64,000 bases of DNA. Origin: Firmicutes bacterium ADurb.Bin146. Its GTDB lineage: Bacteria > Bacillota > Clostridia > DUPQ01. Numbering within the stretch: position 1 is the stretch's first letter; each line of letters begins with the position of its first letter. The position numbers and the translations under genes were made by a program. A model generated the notes under the pieces. It was given only the letters and a program-made list of their open reading frames with translations, made no database searches and was not told the origin of the DNA. The DNA lies in the NCBI GenBank assembly GCA_002070475.1, contig MWDI01000016.1:109342-173341 (forward strand), in the 5' to 3' direction. Shown here piece by piece: positions 1 through 9,896 of this stretch.

Positions 1-2
1 AA

Positions 3-152
3 AAGTTAGGGAAAGCTATTGCTTCCTACGTGGTAGCGCTTGATAAAGCTATAAGTATATTCATGGATAATATGGAGGACACTGATTATGCGGTATCAAG
101 AATATATTCTATTTATAGGGAATATTATGAAGATGCAAAGCTGATTATATAA
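3..152 (+). CDS. C-terminal end of an unrecognised protein (5' partial)
   Basis: An open frame enters from the left edge and runs 49 codons to a TAA at 150-152, ending in the residues YEDAKLII. It contains no stop and has the same codon texture as clpB. The stop lies only 14 bases before the clpB start, so the two genes are probably co-transcribed. The fragment is acidic and helical-looking with no recognisable motif, and I do not assign a function. The start lies outside the window. Confidence 0.5.
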   Translation, partial: KLGKAIASYVVALDKAISIFMDNMEDTDYAVSRIYSIYREYYEDAKLII

Positions 153-166
153 TTAGGAGGTGACAA

Positions 167-2776
167 ATGAACATACAAAAATTTACTCAAAAGTCGATAG
201 AAGCAATCAACCAAGCACAGAGCATGACTATAGAATACGGCAATATGCAGATTGAACAAGAACATCTGCTTTATGTTCTTTTGAACCAGCCGGAAAGCTT
301 CATATCCCAACTGATGATTTCAATGAATATAAATACAAGTTCTCTTTTGGCAAAAGCGGAAAAGCTTGTAGCTAATCTGCCAAAAGTAACAGGAAGCGGG
401 AGAGAGCCAGATAAGGTATATGTATCAAAGGATACTGATCAGACATTAAATGAAGCAGAAAAGCAGGCAGATGTTATGAAAGATGAGTATGTATCTGTAG
501 AGCATATTTTTCTTTCAATAATTGAAACAGCTAATACCAGAATAAAGAATCTTTTTAAAGAAACAGGTATAACAAAAGATTCGTTTTTAAAAGCTTTGGC
601 TTTAATAAGAGGCAATACGAAAGTTACATCTGATAACCCTGAGTCGACATATGATGTATTGAACAAATACGGCCAGGATTTAGTTGAATTAGCAAGAAAC
701 CAGAAACTGGATCCTGTTATTGGTCGTGACGAAGAAATTAGGAATGTGATAAGGATTTTATCCAGAAAGACAAAAAACAACCCTGTACTTATAGGAGAAC
801 CAGGTGTGGGGAAAACCGCTATAGCGGAAGGTCTTGCATTAAGAATAGTAAGAGGTGATGTTCCAGATAATCTAAAGGAACGAAAGTTATTTTCTTTAGA
901 TATGGGAGCTTTAGTAGCGGGTGCCAAGTATAGAGGAGAATTTGAAGAAAGATTGAAGGCTGTTCTTCAAGAAATTAAAAAGTCAGAAGGAAAAATTATT
1001 CTTTTCATAGATGAGCTGCATAATATAGTTGGAGCAGGCAAGACTGAGGGAGCGATGGATGCAGGAAATCTTCTGAAACCAATGCTTGCAAGAGGTGAAC
1101 TGCATTGTGTAGGCGCGACCACACTTAATGAATATCGTCAATATATTGAAAAAGATGCCGCTTTAGAAAGAAGGTTTCAACCTGTAATGGTAAATGAACC
1201 TTCTGTTGAAGATACTATCTCGATTTTAAGAGGACTTAAGGAGAGATATGAGGTATTTCATGGGGTAAAGATACAAGACCAAGCGCTGATTGCAGCAGCA
1301 ACACTTTCCAACAGATATATTTCTGATAGATTTTTACCGGATAAAGCAATAGATCTAGTAGATGAAGCATGCGCGCTGATTAAGACTGAAATTGATTCCA
1401 TGCCTTCGGAACTGGATGCGATATCCAGAAAAATAATGCAGTTAGAAATAGAAGAAGCTGCACTAAAAAAAGAGAATGACAAACTTTCTAACGAACAGCT
1501 TGCTAAGATAAGGCAGGAACTGGCACAGATGAAGGAGAGTTTTAATGAAATGAAAGCAAAGTGGGAGAATGAGAAAACTTCCATATCAAAAGTGCAAAAA
1601 CTTAGAGAAGAGATAGAACAGGTCAATGCGCAGATAGAAAAAGCTGAAAGAGAATATGATCTTAATAAGGCTGCAGAACTGAAATATGGTAAACTTCCAT
1701 CTTTAAACAAAGCGCTAGCTGAACAGGAAGAGATAGCGGAAAAATCAGAACAAAAACATACATTGCTTAGAGATAAGGTTACAGAAGAAGAGATTGCTCT
1801 TATTGTCGCTAGATGGACAGGGATACCGGTTTCTAAACTTATGGAGGGCGAAAGAGAAAAGCTGCTCGGGTTGGAAGAAATACTTCATAAAAGGGTAATA
1901 GGACAAAATGAAGCTGTAAGGAAAGTTACCGAATCAATAATCCGCTCAAGAGCAGGAATACAGGATCCTAACAGGCCTATAGGCTCATTTCTTTTCCTCG
2001 GACCGACTGGAGTCGGAAAGACCGAACTAGCCAAAGCTTTGGCGCAAGCTTTGTTTGATGATGAAAAAAATATAGTAAGGATTGATATGAGTGAATATAT
2101 GGAGAAATTCTCTGTAAGCAGGCTTATAGGTGCTCCTCCAGGTTATGTGGGTTATGAAGAAGGAGGACAGCTTACTGAAGCTGTGAGAAGAAAGCCTTAT
2201 GCTGTCGTTTTATTCGACGAGATAGAGAAAGCCCATCCTGAAGTTTTCAATATACTTTTGCAGGTATTAGATGACGGCAGAATAACTGATTCACAGGGAC
2301 GTACAGTTGACTTTAAAAATACTATTATCATTCTGACATCTAATCTCGGGACGCAGTATATACTAGAAGGAATTACAAAAGATAACGAGATATCGCAAGA
2401 AGCAAGGCATATGGTAGATGCATTATTGAAGCAGCAGTTCAGACCGGAGTTTTTAAACAGGCTGGATGAAATAGTATTTTATAAACCTTTATCAAGAACA
2501 GAAATATTATCCATAGTGGACCTGATGATTGAAAATCTGGAAGAAAGACTTAAAGATAAACAGCTTTCATTAAAAATATCTGATTTAGCTAAAGAGCACA
2601 TTGTAGAACAGGGATTTGACAGCATATATGGAGCGCGTCCTCTAAAAAGGTATATACAAAGTCATGTCGAAACTCTAATAGCCAAGATGATACTCTCTGA
2701 AGATATGGAACCTGACACTATGCTTTATGTGGATTATGATGGTAAAGAGCTTACAGTAAATAAAAAGAGCAATTAG
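167..2776 (+). CDS. clpB: ATP-dependent disaggregase ClpB
   Basis: Hexameric Hsp100 chaperone that pulls aggregated proteins apart together with DnaK in the cytosol. The 869 residues match the usual ClpB length. In order there is a Clp N-domain repeat pair (about 1-145), a first AAA+ module with Walker A GEPGVGKT (210-217), a long charged coiled-coil middle domain (about 405-525) that separates ClpB from ClpA/ClpC, and a second AAA+ module with Walker A GPTGVGKT near residue 611 and the GYVGYEEGG pore loop. A strong AGGAGGTGA site stands 4 bases before the ATG. No CIRCE or CtsR box was recognised in the few bases visible upstream. The gene converges on corA with 11 bases between the stops. 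Confidence 0.97.
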   Translation: MNIQKFTQKSIEAINQAQSMTIEYGNMQIEQEHLLYVLLNQPESFISQLMISMNINTSSLLAKAEKLVANLPKVTGSGREPDKVYVSKDTDQTLNEAEKQADVMKDEYVSVEHIFLSIIETANTRIKNLFKETGITKDSFLKALALIRGNTKVTSDNPESTYDVLNKYGQDLVELARNQKLDPVIGRDEEIRNVIRILSRKTKNNPVLIGEPGVGKTAIAEGLALRIVRGDVPDNLKERKLFSLDMGALVAGAKYRGEFEERLKAVLQEIKKSEGKIILFIDELHNIVGAGKTEGAMDAGNLLKPMLARGELHCVGATTLNEYRQYIEKDAALERRFQPVMVNEPSVEDTISILRGLKERYEVFHGVKIQDQALIAAATLSNRYISDRFLPDKAIDLVDEACALIKTEIDSMPSELDAISRKIMQLEIEEAALKKENDKLSNEQLAKIRQELAQMKESFNEMKAKWENEKTSISKVQKLREEIEQVNAQIEKAEREYDLNKAAELKYGKLPSLNKALAEQEEIAEKSEQKHTLLRDKVTEEEIALIVARWTGIPVSKLMEGEREKLLGLEEILHKRVIGQNEAVRKVTESIIRSRAGIQDPNRPIGSFLFLGPTGVGKTELAKALAQALFDDEKNIVRIDMSEYMEKFSVSRLIGAPPGYVGYEEGGQLTEAVRRKPYAVVLFDEIEKAHPEVFNILLQVLDDGRITDSQGRTVDFKNTIIILTSNLGTQYILEGITKDNEISQEARHMVDALLKQQFRPEFLNRLDEIVFYKPLSRTEILSIVDLMIENLEERLKDKQLSLKISDLAKEHIVEQGFDSIYGARPLKRYIQSHVETLIAKMILSEDMEPDTMLYVDYDGKELTVNKKSN

Positions 2777-2787
2777 TGATTTATAAG

Positions 2788-3780
2788 CTAAAACCATCTT
2801 TTCTTCTTGAAATAATATATCATTAAACCGGTTATTAGAATCATTATCCCCCACAATACAGGGTATGCCCATCTGAAACCGAACTCAGGAATAAATTTAA
2901 AATTCATTCCGTATACTCCGACTATAAATGTAAGCGGTATGAATATGGTTGATATGATTGTTAATACCTTAATTATTTCATTTAACTTATTGCTAGTGGA
3001 TGTATAGAAAAGCTCCATAAGATCAACAAGCATTTCTCGGTTTGCTTCGGATAAGTCTATTGCTTCCTTTATATGATCATATAAATCATTCATATATGGA
3101 ATCACTGACAAAGATATGAATTTCGAAGGTTTGTTTATCAGCATTGAACGGGATTCCTTGAAAGGTATTATGGACTTCGACACTAACTGTATATCGCTTT
3201 TAAGTTCACGGATTTGAGATAAAAGCTCATTAGTAGCATTTTTTATTACTTCTTCTTCTAGCACATCTATTCTTTCAAGCTGTTCATATAGGACTTCAAA
3301 ATAGCCATCTGTTATTGCGTCTAGCAGACGGTAAAACAGGTAGTCTGATCCGGATTTGCGTATATGGCTTTTTGGAGTATTAATTTCTTTACGGACTTTG
3401 TCAAAAACATCACCATCAACATCACCAATTGATATCACGTAATCATTTCCAATGAGAAAAGTTATACCCTCTGCTACTAGCATTTCCTCTTTTTTATAAA
3501 TCATAGTTGCAATAGCAAATAGAAAATCCTCATAATCCTCCAGCTTTGGTCTTTGTTTTTTTTCTGAAATGTTATCCAATACAATAGGATGAATGTTGTA
3601 TAGTTTTTCCAGCTGGCTGCATATGCCTTTATCACATGAACTATCTATATCAATCCATCTAATGGAACCTTGTTCCAGCTTTTTCAAGGATTCCAAGCTG
3701 GAAACCGTATACTGTGCTAAATTGTCCGAACAATAGTCTGTTACTGATATATTAGGTTTTTCAATATTAAGTCCTGTCAT
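2788..3780 (-). CDS. corA: CorA family divalent cation (magnesium) transporter
   Basis: Pentameric inner-membrane Mg2+ channel. The 330 residues have the family layout: a long charged cytosolic part rich in helices, then two membrane segments at the C-terminus. The diagnostic GVYGMNF signature closes the first of these (about residue 293), and the chain ends in a basic tail (KKKRWF) that lines the cytosolic exit. The ATG overlaps the mscL stop in an ATGA arrangement, so translation is probably coupled to that channel gene. Both genes handle ion flux, but coupling the two is not a classical pairing. Close homologues may also carry Co2+ or Ni2+, which the sequence cannot decide. Confidence 0.93.
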   Translation of the reverse strand: MTGLNIEKPNISVTDYCSDNLAQYTVSSLESLKKLEQGSIRWIDIDSSCDKGICSQLEKLYNIHPIVLDNISEKKQRPKLEDYEDFLFAIATMIYKKEEMLVAEGITFLIGNDYVISIGDVDGDVFDKVRKEINTPKSHIRKSGSDYLFYRLLDAITDGYFEVLYEQLERIDVLEEEVIKNATNELLSQIRELKSDIQLVSKSIIPFKESRSMLINKPSKFISLSVIPYMNDLYDHIKEAIDLSEANREMLVDLMELFYTSTSNKLNEIIKVLTIISTIFIPLTFIVGVYGMNFKFIPEFGFRWAYPVLWGIMILITGLMIYYFKKKRWF

Positions 3781-4256
3781 TTAGTTGCCTTTAAAATATC
3801 CCGTATTTCAGTTAGAAGAAGCTCTTGCGCAGACGGTGCAGGTGGAGCAGGAGGGGCAGGAGGCTGAATATTTTTTTCTTCCTCCTTCTTTGCTTTTTCC
3901 TTCATTTCATCTGCCTTTTTTCTCAACACAGCGAATAGTTTAACCAGAAGAAAAACGCATACAGCCATAATCAGAAAATCAACCACATACTGTATGAACA
4001 TTCCATAATTTACAGAGGATGCTGCATTTCCTTCCGCATCATATGTAAGAATCCATTTCAGTTCCTTGAAATTTACCTTTCCCATTATTAAACCTACTAA
4101 AGGCATAATTATATCATTTACAAGAGAGGATACTATTTTTGAAAATGCTGCTCCTATTATTACACCGACTGCAAGATCAATAACATTACCTTTTGTTATA
4201 AACTTTTTGAATTCTTCTATTAGCTTGACTCTTTCTTTTTTTATACGTTTCCGCAT
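3777..4256 (-). CDS. mscL: Large-conductance mechanosensitive channel MscL
   Basis: Pore that opens under membrane tension to release solutes during hypo-osmotic shock. The N-terminus (EEFKKFITKGNVIDLAVGV) and the first membrane helix are near-consensus for MscL. A second membrane helix follows near residue 90. The C-terminal bundle is preceded by a linker with a repeated Pro-Pro-Ala unit (PPAPPAPPAP), which makes this protein (159 residues) longer than the usual 130-150. It is the first gene of a two-gene unit and its TGA overlaps the corA ATG. A start a few codons further in (MKERVK-like alternatives) is not available, so the given ATG is likely. Confidence 0.95.
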   Translation of the reverse strand: MRKRIKKERVKLIEEFKKFITKGNVIDLAVGVIIGAAFSKIVSSLVNDIIMPLVGLIMGKVNFKELKWILTYDAEGNAASSVNYGMFIQYVVDFLIMAVCVFLLVKLFAVLRKKADEMKEKAKKEEEKNIQPPAPPAPPAPSAQELLLTEIRDILKATK

Positions 4257-4307
4257 ATATACCTCCGATATGATATTTCTTTTATGTATATGTAGAAATA
4301 GATAATA

Positions 4308-4991
4308 TTACTTAAGCATTATTTTTTCCAGTTCAAGAGGCTCGATATATCTGCCTTTATAATATGCTCTCATATTGCCGCCGGATATCTCATCAATAAG
4401 CGCTACATGATTGTCATTGCCTACTCTTCCGAATTCGAATTTTATGTCATACAGCTCAAGTTCTTTCTTAAGCATTTCCTCTTTTATAATTGCACCTATC
4501 TTGCGTGTCATTTCCACTAGGGTATGATATTCCTGTTTTGTCATTATGCCAAGCATATTCAAAGCTTCATCAGTTATTAGAGGATCATTCCTGTCATCAT
4601 CCTTTAATGTCACTTCCACATAACCGTCAAGAAGCTGTCCCTCTGCACAGTACATCCCATATCTTCTGTAAAAGCTTCCTACAGCTCTGTATCTTAGTAT
4701 TACTTCAACGCCTTTACCAAACACCTTAGCAGGTTTTACTGTCATAGTCTGATTATCGATATCACAACCTATGTAATGGGTAGGAATTGAATAACTGTTT
4801 ATCTTCTCGAAGAAATATTTTGTAAGTTTTAATCCAGCTTTTCCGGCACCTTCTATCTTCAAACCTACAGTATTAGCTCCTGGATCAAAAACACCATCAG
4901 TACCTGTTACATCATCTTTAAATTTTAAAAGATAATTTCCATCTTCCATACTATATACATCTTTTGTCTTGCCAGTATAGACTTTTTTCAT
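4308..4991 (-). CDS. purC: SAICAR synthetase (phosphoribosylaminoimidazole-succinocarboxamide synthase)
   Basis: Cytosolic purine biosynthesis enzyme joining CAIR and aspartate with ATP. Recognisable family blocks are the N-terminal GKTKDVY nucleotide loop, LRYRAVGSFYRRYG in the middle, LYDIKFEFG, and LIDEISGGNMRAY near the C-terminus, which corresponds to the conserved DE-S-D/G-R block. At 227 residues it is slightly shorter than the usual 235-240. It stands alone here instead of in a pur cluster, 50 bases downstream of the mscL start region. The 109-base spacer to the divergent glycosidase gene shows no purine-riboswitch or PurBox I could defend. Confidence 0.95.
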   Translation of the reverse strand: MKKVYTGKTKDVYSMEDGNYLLKFKDDVTGTDGVFDPGANTVGLKIEGAGKAGLKLTKYFFEKINSYSIPTHYIGCDIDNQTMTVKPAKVFGKGVEVILRYRAVGSFYRRYGMYCAEGQLLDGYVEVTLKDDDRNDPLITDEALNMLGIMTKQEYHTLVEMTRKIGAIIKEEMLKKELELYDIKFEFGRVGNDNHVALIDEISGGNMRAYYKGRYIEPLELEKIMLK

Positions 4992-5100
4992 TACTTATCA
5001 CCCCATATCTGAAAATTAATATCATTAAGATTATACACAATTTTTTTATTAAGCACCATAATATTACTTACGATGATATAATCTTTACAAGAGGTGAGAT

Positions 5101-7299
5101 ATGAACAATAATATTTCCAGTTACGATTACAGAACAAAACTTTTCGATTCATATGACAAGTTCATACCAATAGGAAATGGACGCATTGGAGCTTCAGTAT
5201 GGATGACTATGACTGAAAAAACTGATATTAATCTTCTTTTATCTGCAACTAATAACTTCTCTGAGCTGGGAAGGATTTTAAAGACATGCAAATCCTGTAT
5301 TTCTATTTCACCAAATGTCTTTGACAGTGAATTCGAAGCTCATCTTGATTTGGAAAAAGCTATTTTAACTATAAGATCTAAAAAAGCTGAAGCTAAGATA
5401 TATATTGATGCCAATAAAGATGTATTATGTTTTTCTATCAAATCCGAAATACCTGTACATATAACTTATATGATTGACAACTACAGGAACCAGCCTTTAA
5501 GTTCACACGATCTTGAGAACGATTTCAGTAACTATGCTATGTCTGGTTCTGCAAGGTTCCATAATATATCTGAAAGTGCAGATATCGTAAGAATATCAAA
5601 CAACAGTGAGGGTATAATCCAATATCACAGGAATGAGGTATCCTGTTATGAATATTCGTACCATGCGCAGAACCTGTATTCAAAAGACAAGGATGTATAT
5701 CGTGACCCTTATATAAACCGTACATTCGGTACATTTGCTGTATCAAATAACCTTAATGCGGTTAATAGAGACGGACATAGCGTTTTAACTACAGAAAAGG
5801 CAGTATTTAATTGTAAAATTCAAATATGGTCTTTAACAGAAAAAACAGATTCAGTTCAAAGTTTTGAAGAAAAGATTACAAATGCAGCTAATAATTTCAA
5901 TGAATCAGCAAGTTATGAAATGCACATAAAAAACTGGAAAGAGTACTGGACCCGTTATTATATCTATGCATATGGATCTGATGAAGCGATTTTTCTGACA
6001 AGAGCATGGATATATCAAAAGTATTTTAATGGATGTGCAGGAAGAGGACCTGCTCCTATAAAATTCAACGGGTCATTATTTGTCACATATCCGCATGAAG
6101 TTACACCAGGACGCATAAGTTGGGATTACCGCAGATGGGGAGCGGCTTTTTGGATACAGAATACAAGACACATATACTGGAACATGCTTTTAAGCGGTGA
6201 TTTTGAAAAAATGGCACCTTTATATGACCTTATGTCAGAATTGATACCTATATCAAAGCACAGAAGCTTCGCATATTACAGTCATAACGGTATGCTTTTA
6301 CCTGAAACATTTACAATAGGCGGTCTTTACTGTATGAGTAATTACTGCATACCACAAGAAGATAATAAAAGGTACGAAAAAGGGACATGGCTTCATCTTC
6401 CTGGACAGATAGGAAATCACTATATCCGCTGGCACTATAATGGCATGCTGGAACTGGCTTATTTGATGCTTCTTGGCGCAAAATATTCAAAAAACAACAG
6501 TTACCTTCAAACCGCATTGGAATTTTCCAAAGAAACCCTCATATTTTTCTATGAGCATTTTGATACTTTGGATGGGAAGATATTGATGAAGCCGGTTTCA
6601 GCGCTGGAAACTTATCAGGATTGCGTGAATGATCTTCCTGATATCGCAGGGCTTGACACTTTGACATCAGAATTGAATGAATGTCAGAATCTTCCGTCTG
6701 AAATTTTAGAAATATCTAATAAGATTAGGGATATTCTGGTGGATTATCCTAAAGATGATTACAAACTACTTCCATGCCATGTTTTAATTGATAAAAAGAG
6801 AAGGAATTCTGAGAATCCTGAACTATACAGCATTTTTCCATTCTACAGGCATACTTACCTTGACAAGGAACATCCTCTTTTTAACTTCGCTGTCAACGCA
6901 TTTCATGAAAGAAATGAAAAAGCAGGCAAAGGGTGGTCCCAAGACTGTATACAATCCGCTTTATTAGGTCTTACAGAAGAGGCCAAGGCAATACTTTTAA
7001 AACAAGCTAAAATGACTGATGAAAGATACTCATTTACAGGTATATATGGTCCCAATTATGATGAGACTCCCGATCAGGATCATGCAAATGGAATAAGTAT
7101 AGGGTTTATTCATACGCTATTGGCTTCATCAAAAGACAAAAATCTCTTATTTGGAGCATGGCCGAAAGAATGGAATGTCAGTTTCAAACTTCCGCTTTAT
7201 TCTTCAAAATCCGTGACTTGTGAATATGAGAATGGGAAAATCAAATACATAAATTTTGAGGATAAAGAAGACGAAAGAAAAGCTGAAGTCAGAATATAG
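5101..7299 (+). CDS. Putative cytoplasmic glycosidase of the GH95/DUF5703-like group
   Basis: The 732 residues start with the FIPIGNGRIGASVW block typical of the N-terminal beta-domain of GH95 alpha-fucosidase-like proteins and DUF5703. An (alpha/alpha)6-barrel-like part follows, containing WDYRRWGAAFWIQNTRHIYW and MLLPETF. No signal peptide is present, so it should act in the cytosol on imported oligosaccharides. The exact linkage is unknown, and fucosidase activity is only a family-level guess. Acidic catalytic candidates lie in the barrel but cannot be assigned by eye. An AAGAGGTGAG ribosome site precedes the ATG, and a TATAAT-like -10 box lies 27 bases upstream. The gene is divergent from purC and ends 2 bases from the next convergent stop. 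Confidence 0.75.
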   Translation: MNNNISSYDYRTKLFDSYDKFIPIGNGRIGASVWMTMTEKTDINLLLSATNNFSELGRILKTCKSCISISPNVFDSEFEAHLDLEKAILTIRSKKAEAKIYIDANKDVLCFSIKSEIPVHITYMIDNYRNQPLSSHDLENDFSNYAMSGSARFHNISESADIVRISNNSEGIIQYHRNEVSCYEYSYHAQNLYSKDKDVYRDPYINRTFGTFAVSNNLNAVNRDGHSVLTTEKAVFNCKIQIWSLTEKTDSVQSFEEKITNAANNFNESASYEMHIKNWKEYWTRYYIYAYGSDEAIFLTRAWIYQKYFNGCAGRGPAPIKFNGSLFVTYPHEVTPGRISWDYRRWGAAFWIQNTRHIYWNMLLSGDFEKMAPLYDLMSELIPISKHRSFAYYSHNGMLLPETFTIGGLYCMSNYCIPQEDNKRYEKGTWLHLPGQIGNHYIRWHYNGMLELAYLMLLGAKYSKNNSYLQTALEFSKETLIFFYEHFDTLDGKILMKPVSALETYQDCVNDLPDIAGLDTLTSELNECQNLPSEILEISNKIRDILVDYPKDDYKLLPCHVLIDKKRRNSENPELYSIFPFYRHTYLDKEHPLFNFAVNAFHERNEKAGKGWSQDCIQSALLGLTEEAKAILLKQAKMTDERYSFTGIYGPNYDETPDQDHANGISIGFIHTLLASSKDKNLLFGAWPKEWNVSFKLPLYSSKSVTCEYENGKIKYINFEDKEDERKAEVRI

Positions 7300-7301
7300 T
7301 A

Positions 7302-7523
7302 TCAGCTCTTCTTTTGGTATTTTCGTAAAATTATCACAGCTATGAGTACTATTAAAGCTGGGAGAAGAAACTCAACGCTTCTTAATAATATGGTTGCATA
7401 AAAAGGAAAAGATGCTTCCATCGGATTGTACTGTATATAGTCTACCGTTAACCTGATTATAAAACCGACTGCAAGAAGACCGCTTACTACATACAGGAAT
7501 TTATACCATTTTTCTTTTTTCAC
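7302..7523 (-). CDS. Small two-helix membrane protein
   Basis: Unrecognised 73-residue protein. It has a basic N-terminus (MKKEKWYKF), a hydrophobic helix at about 8-28, a short polar stretch and a second helix at about 45-66, and ends in RKYQKKS, which predicts both ends inside the cell. It follows the DUF3795 gene by 6 bases and is the last gene of the AbrB/ABC exporter operon. Its role cannot be told from sequence; a small accessory membrane subunit is one possibility. Confidence 0.6.
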   Translation of the reverse strand: MKKEKWYKFLYVVSGLLAVGFIIRLTVDYIQYNPMEASFPFYATILLRSVEFLLPALIVLIAVIILRKYQKKS

Positions 7524-7529
7524 TTAATC

Positions 7530-7988
7530 TCACTCCCTGTATTTCTTATTTGCTGCAAGTATATCAATTTTGCATGTCAGACACAACCCGTCATGACAGC
7601 ATTTAAGATTACCGCATTCCTCGCACTTCCATTTTTCTTCTTCTTTAGCTAAGAATTCATCAATTCCATGCGAAGAAATATATTTAAGGTTTTCAATCAT
7701 GCTCATGTTGTATTTTGTACTGTATCTTTTATCTAAACCCTTAAGATACTTACATGGGAAGTCCTGACATTCGGTGCAGAAACGTATTTGTCCTTTACCG
7801 ATTAAATCACAGTGATTTGCCATATAGATACAATTCATATCTCTTGGTATACACCCTGGACAGTACTTCTTATGAAATCCCTTTTTATTCAAATTATATT
7901 TGCCAAATTGATACGAAACACATAAGCTGCAATTCATTCCGCATGGTGCTATTAAATCCTTGTTACCCATGTTATCTATATTATCCAT
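7530..7988 (-). CDS. DUF3795 family cysteine-rich protein
   Basis: The start is placed at MDNIDNMGNKD because GGGAGGGGG stands 12 bases upstream; a frame start 17 codons earlier would overlap the upstream permease gene. The protein has 152 residues. Cysteines come in clusters: APCGMNCSLC (the DUF3795 hallmark CG-NC--C), YCPGC, FCTECQDFPC, then CEECGNLKCC and CLTC. They are likely to bind zinc or an Fe-S cluster. The family function is unknown. It sits in an exporter operon, which gives no firm clue. Read with the next gene it could be a metal-binding sensor or chaperone, but this is inference. Confidence 0.8.
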   Translation of the reverse strand: MDNIDNMGNKDLIAPCGMNCSLCVSYQFGKYNLNKKGFHKKYCPGCIPRDMNCIYMANHCDLIGKGQIRFCTECQDFPCKYLKGLDKRYSTKYNMSMIENLKYISSHGIDEFLAKEEEKWKCEECGNLKCCHDGLCLTCKIDILAANKKYRE

Positions 7989-8025
7989 TTTCCTACATAC
8001 CCCCTCCCGATTTGCATATATCAAC

Positions 8026-8763
8026 CTATTTATTGTCACTCTTTGCCTTTATTGTAAATGCATATATTGCCAACCCTAATATTACGACAGCATATCCTAT
8101 TACCCAAACCAGATGAGAAAATATCATATTGAAGTTACCAGACAGAGCGGCTCTTCCTGCATCAACGGCGTGGGAGAAAGGAAGAAGCTCTGCAATGCTC
8201 TTGAATGTACCTCCGACCAAGCTGAGGTCAAACCAGGTTCCTGAAAGCCAGGCTGTCAGATTTGTAAGCAATGCTCCGCATATGCCACCAACTTGTTTGT
8301 CATTGAAGATGCTTCCGCATAACAGTCCGATTGCTATGAAGAGCACAGCGGCAGGTATCAAGACAATTATAGTTATCAAAATATTGATGCTGATAGTAAG
8401 ACCTAAAGCTATAGCTGCGATAAAACATATAATAATCTGCATTACTGCCATCGGAAGTAGGGGAAGGGTGTATCCCAGAATGAAATCTGATGATTTCATA
8501 GGAGAAATATACAGTCTTAACATAAAAGAGCTGGTCCTGTCTTTAGCGATAAGCATCCCGGAGAACAGGGAAATAAATGAAAGGCCGAATACGGAAATAC
8601 CGGGAGTGAGATGATCTATGGCAAAAAGCTGTACAGAAATATTTGCCTGTATTGCAGATAAAAGCAAAAGCACTATAATAGGGAAACCAAGGCCGAATAC
8701 CAGATTTAATTTATCGCGTAGTATTTCCTTGCTGTTACGTAATGCGAACGATGCTATTCTCAT
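8026..8763 (-). CDS. ABC-2 type exporter permease
   Basis: Membrane half of an ABC exporter. The start is set at MRIASFALRN, preceded by GAGGCGG and one base from the stop of the ATPase gene; an upstream in-frame codon 13 residues earlier would overlap it. About six hydrophobic segments are visible: one after the basic N-terminus, then clusters between residues 45 and 240. A helix carries the ABC-2 pattern ICGALLTNLTAWLSGTWF. This layout matches drug, lipid or bacteriocin exporters of the DrrB/NatB type. It pairs with the adjacent ATPase; the cargo is unknown. Confidence 0.88.
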   Translation of the reverse strand: MRIASFALRNSKEILRDKLNLVFGLGFPIIVLLLLSAIQANISVQLFAIDHLTPGISVFGLSFISLFSGMLIAKDRTSSFMLRLYISPMKSSDFILGYTLPLLPMAVMQIIICFIAAIALGLTISINILITIIVLIPAAVLFIAIGLLCGSIFNDKQVGGICGALLTNLTAWLSGTWFDLSLVGGTFKSIAELLPFSHAVDAGRAALSGNFNMIFSHLVWVIGYAVVILGLAIYAFTIKAKSDNK

Positions 8764-8764
8764 A

Positions 8765-9493
8765 CTACACCGCCTCACTTTCCGATAAAGCAATAAAGGC
8801 ATCTTCGAAGTTATCCTTACCTGCTTTTTTCATTATCTCATCAGCAGTACCGATTATTTTCAATTCACCTTTAACCATAATGCCTATGCGGTCTGACAAT
8901 GCTACCGACTCTTCCAGATAATGGGTAGTTAGTATGATTGTTATATTCTGTTTCAGCTTTTTTATAATTTTCCAAAGCTCTCTTCTTGCAAGCACATCCA
9001 GTCCAAGTGTTGGTTCGTCTAAAAACAGGAGTTTCGGTTCGGAGATAAGGGCCATTGCAATACTCAGTCTTCTTTGATAACCGCCTGATAACTTATTTGC
9101 TCTATCTTTTGCGACCTCATTCAAGCTAAAGGAATTCATAATATTTGAAACCTTTTTACGAGATGCTTCCTTATTGTTTCCATATATGCCTGCAATGAGT
9201 TGCAGGTTTTCTTCTACCGTCAGATTGGGGGCTACTGCTGTTTCCTGAGGCGAAACATTTATAAATTGTTTTATATCATAGTCATCTTTAACAATGCTTT
9301 TATCAAAAATATATGCATCCCCATCTGTTGGCTTTATAAGACAGGACAACATCTTTATTGTCGTGGTTTTACCAGCACCGTTTACACCAAGCAAGGAAAA
9401 TAGTTCATTTTCCTTGATTTCTAGATTTAAATTCTTGACTGCTGTCTTATCCTTGAATTTTTTGGTAAGGTTTAAAGTCTTAATTGCAGTCAT
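8765..9493 (-). CDS. ABC transporter ATP-binding subunit (DrrA/NatA type)
   Basis: The 242-residue ATPase drives the adjacent ABC-2 permease. Walker A GVNGAGKTT (about 35-43), Q-loop SPQET, signature LSGGYQRRLS, Walker B LLFLDEPTLGLD and the H-switch TTHY are all present, so it should be active. Its ATG overlaps the AbrB-like regulator stop (ATGA), making regulator, ATPase and permease one translationally coupled unit. This arrangement (AbrB/GntR-type switch plus ABC-2 exporter) is common for self-protection or lantibiotic-type exporters in Firmicutes. The substrate is not visible from sequence. Confidence 0.95.
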   Translation of the reverse strand: MTAIKTLNLTKKFKDKTAVKNLNLEIKENELFSLLGVNGAGKTTTIKMLSCLIKPTDGDAYIFDKSIVKDDYDIKQFINVSPQETAVAPNLTVEENLQLIAGIYGNNKEASRKKVSNIMNSFSLNEVAKDRANKLSGGYQRRLSIAMALISEPKLLFLDEPTLGLDVLARRELWKIIKKLKQNITIILTTHYLEESVALSDRIGIMVKGELKIIGTADEIMKKAGKDNFEDAFIALSESEAV

Positions 9494-9804
9494 TCATTAC
9501 CTTCCTTTTCTGCATCTTCATTTTTCATTTGTTTTACATGCTCTGCAAATTTAGCTGTATCATCTTCAGACATTTCCGGATAAAGCTGTTTTGACCTGCC
9601 TTGTAAGATTGCATCTGCAATTGCGTTGAATATGGACATTCTTTCTATTGCTATACCTTTTTCTGAATCAGCAAGTAAGACGAGGGTATCTCCTGTATTG
9701 ATATTAAACATTTCGCGGACTTCCTTTGGTATTACTATCTGACCTTTAGGGCCTACTTTTACAGAACCCATATACTTTTGCTGCACTGCATTTTTTGATT
9801 TCAT
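9490..9804 (-). CDS. AbrB/SpoVT-type DNA-binding regulator
   Basis: Swapped-hairpin transition-state-type regulator. The start is taken at MKSKNAVQQ, which has GGAGG 5 bases upstream, giving 104 residues. Residues about 11-55 form the AbrB fold (GSVKVGPKGQIVIPKEVREMF, then NINTGDTLVLL); the remaining C-terminus is charged and may mediate multimerisation. It is the first gene of an operon with an ABC-2 exporter. A 12-bp perfect inverted repeat covers its -10 box, so it probably represses itself and the exporter. Similar proteins also act as antitoxins, but no toxin is adjacent. Confidence 0.9.
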   Translation of the reverse strand: MKSKNAVQQKYMGSVKVGPKGQIVIPKEVREMFNINTGDTLVLLADSEKGIAIERMSIFNAIADAILQGRSKQLYPEMSEDDTAKFAEHVKQMKNEDAEKEGNE

Positions 9805-9820
9805 TGTTCCTCCATAAATA

Positions 9821-9855
9821 AAATAGTTATACAAGTAATACAAGTATAACTATTT
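9821..9855. promoter_or_regulatory. Operator-like 12-bp inverted repeat before the AbrB/exporter operon
   Basis: Perfect arms AAATAGTTATAC (9821-9832) and GTATAACTATTT (9844-9855) are separated by 11 bases that themselves contain the repeated word ACAAGTA. The repeat covers the -10 box and the start region of the operon promoter, the position expected for an autorepressor site of the AbrB-like protein. Confidence 0.6.
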
Positions 9856-9870
9856 ATACAATAAAGTCAA
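9843..9870 (-). promoter_or_regulatory. Sigma-A-type promoter of the AbrB/exporter operon
   Basis: On the minus strand TTGACT (9865-9870) and TATACT (9843-9848) are separated by 16 bases, about 40 bases before the regulator start. Both hexamers are close to consensus and the -10 box lies inside the inverted repeat. Confidence 0.6.
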
Positions 9871-9896
9871 TATAGCAAAATAATATTCTAATTGAT

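Noticed and set aside
439..927. Open frame on the opposite strand of clpB
   Set aside because: It is a shadow of clpB, with no ribosome site and no protein-like motif.
4992..5100. Purine riboswitch upstream of purC
   Set aside because: No three-stem aptamer or conserved loop motifs in 109 A+T-rich bases.
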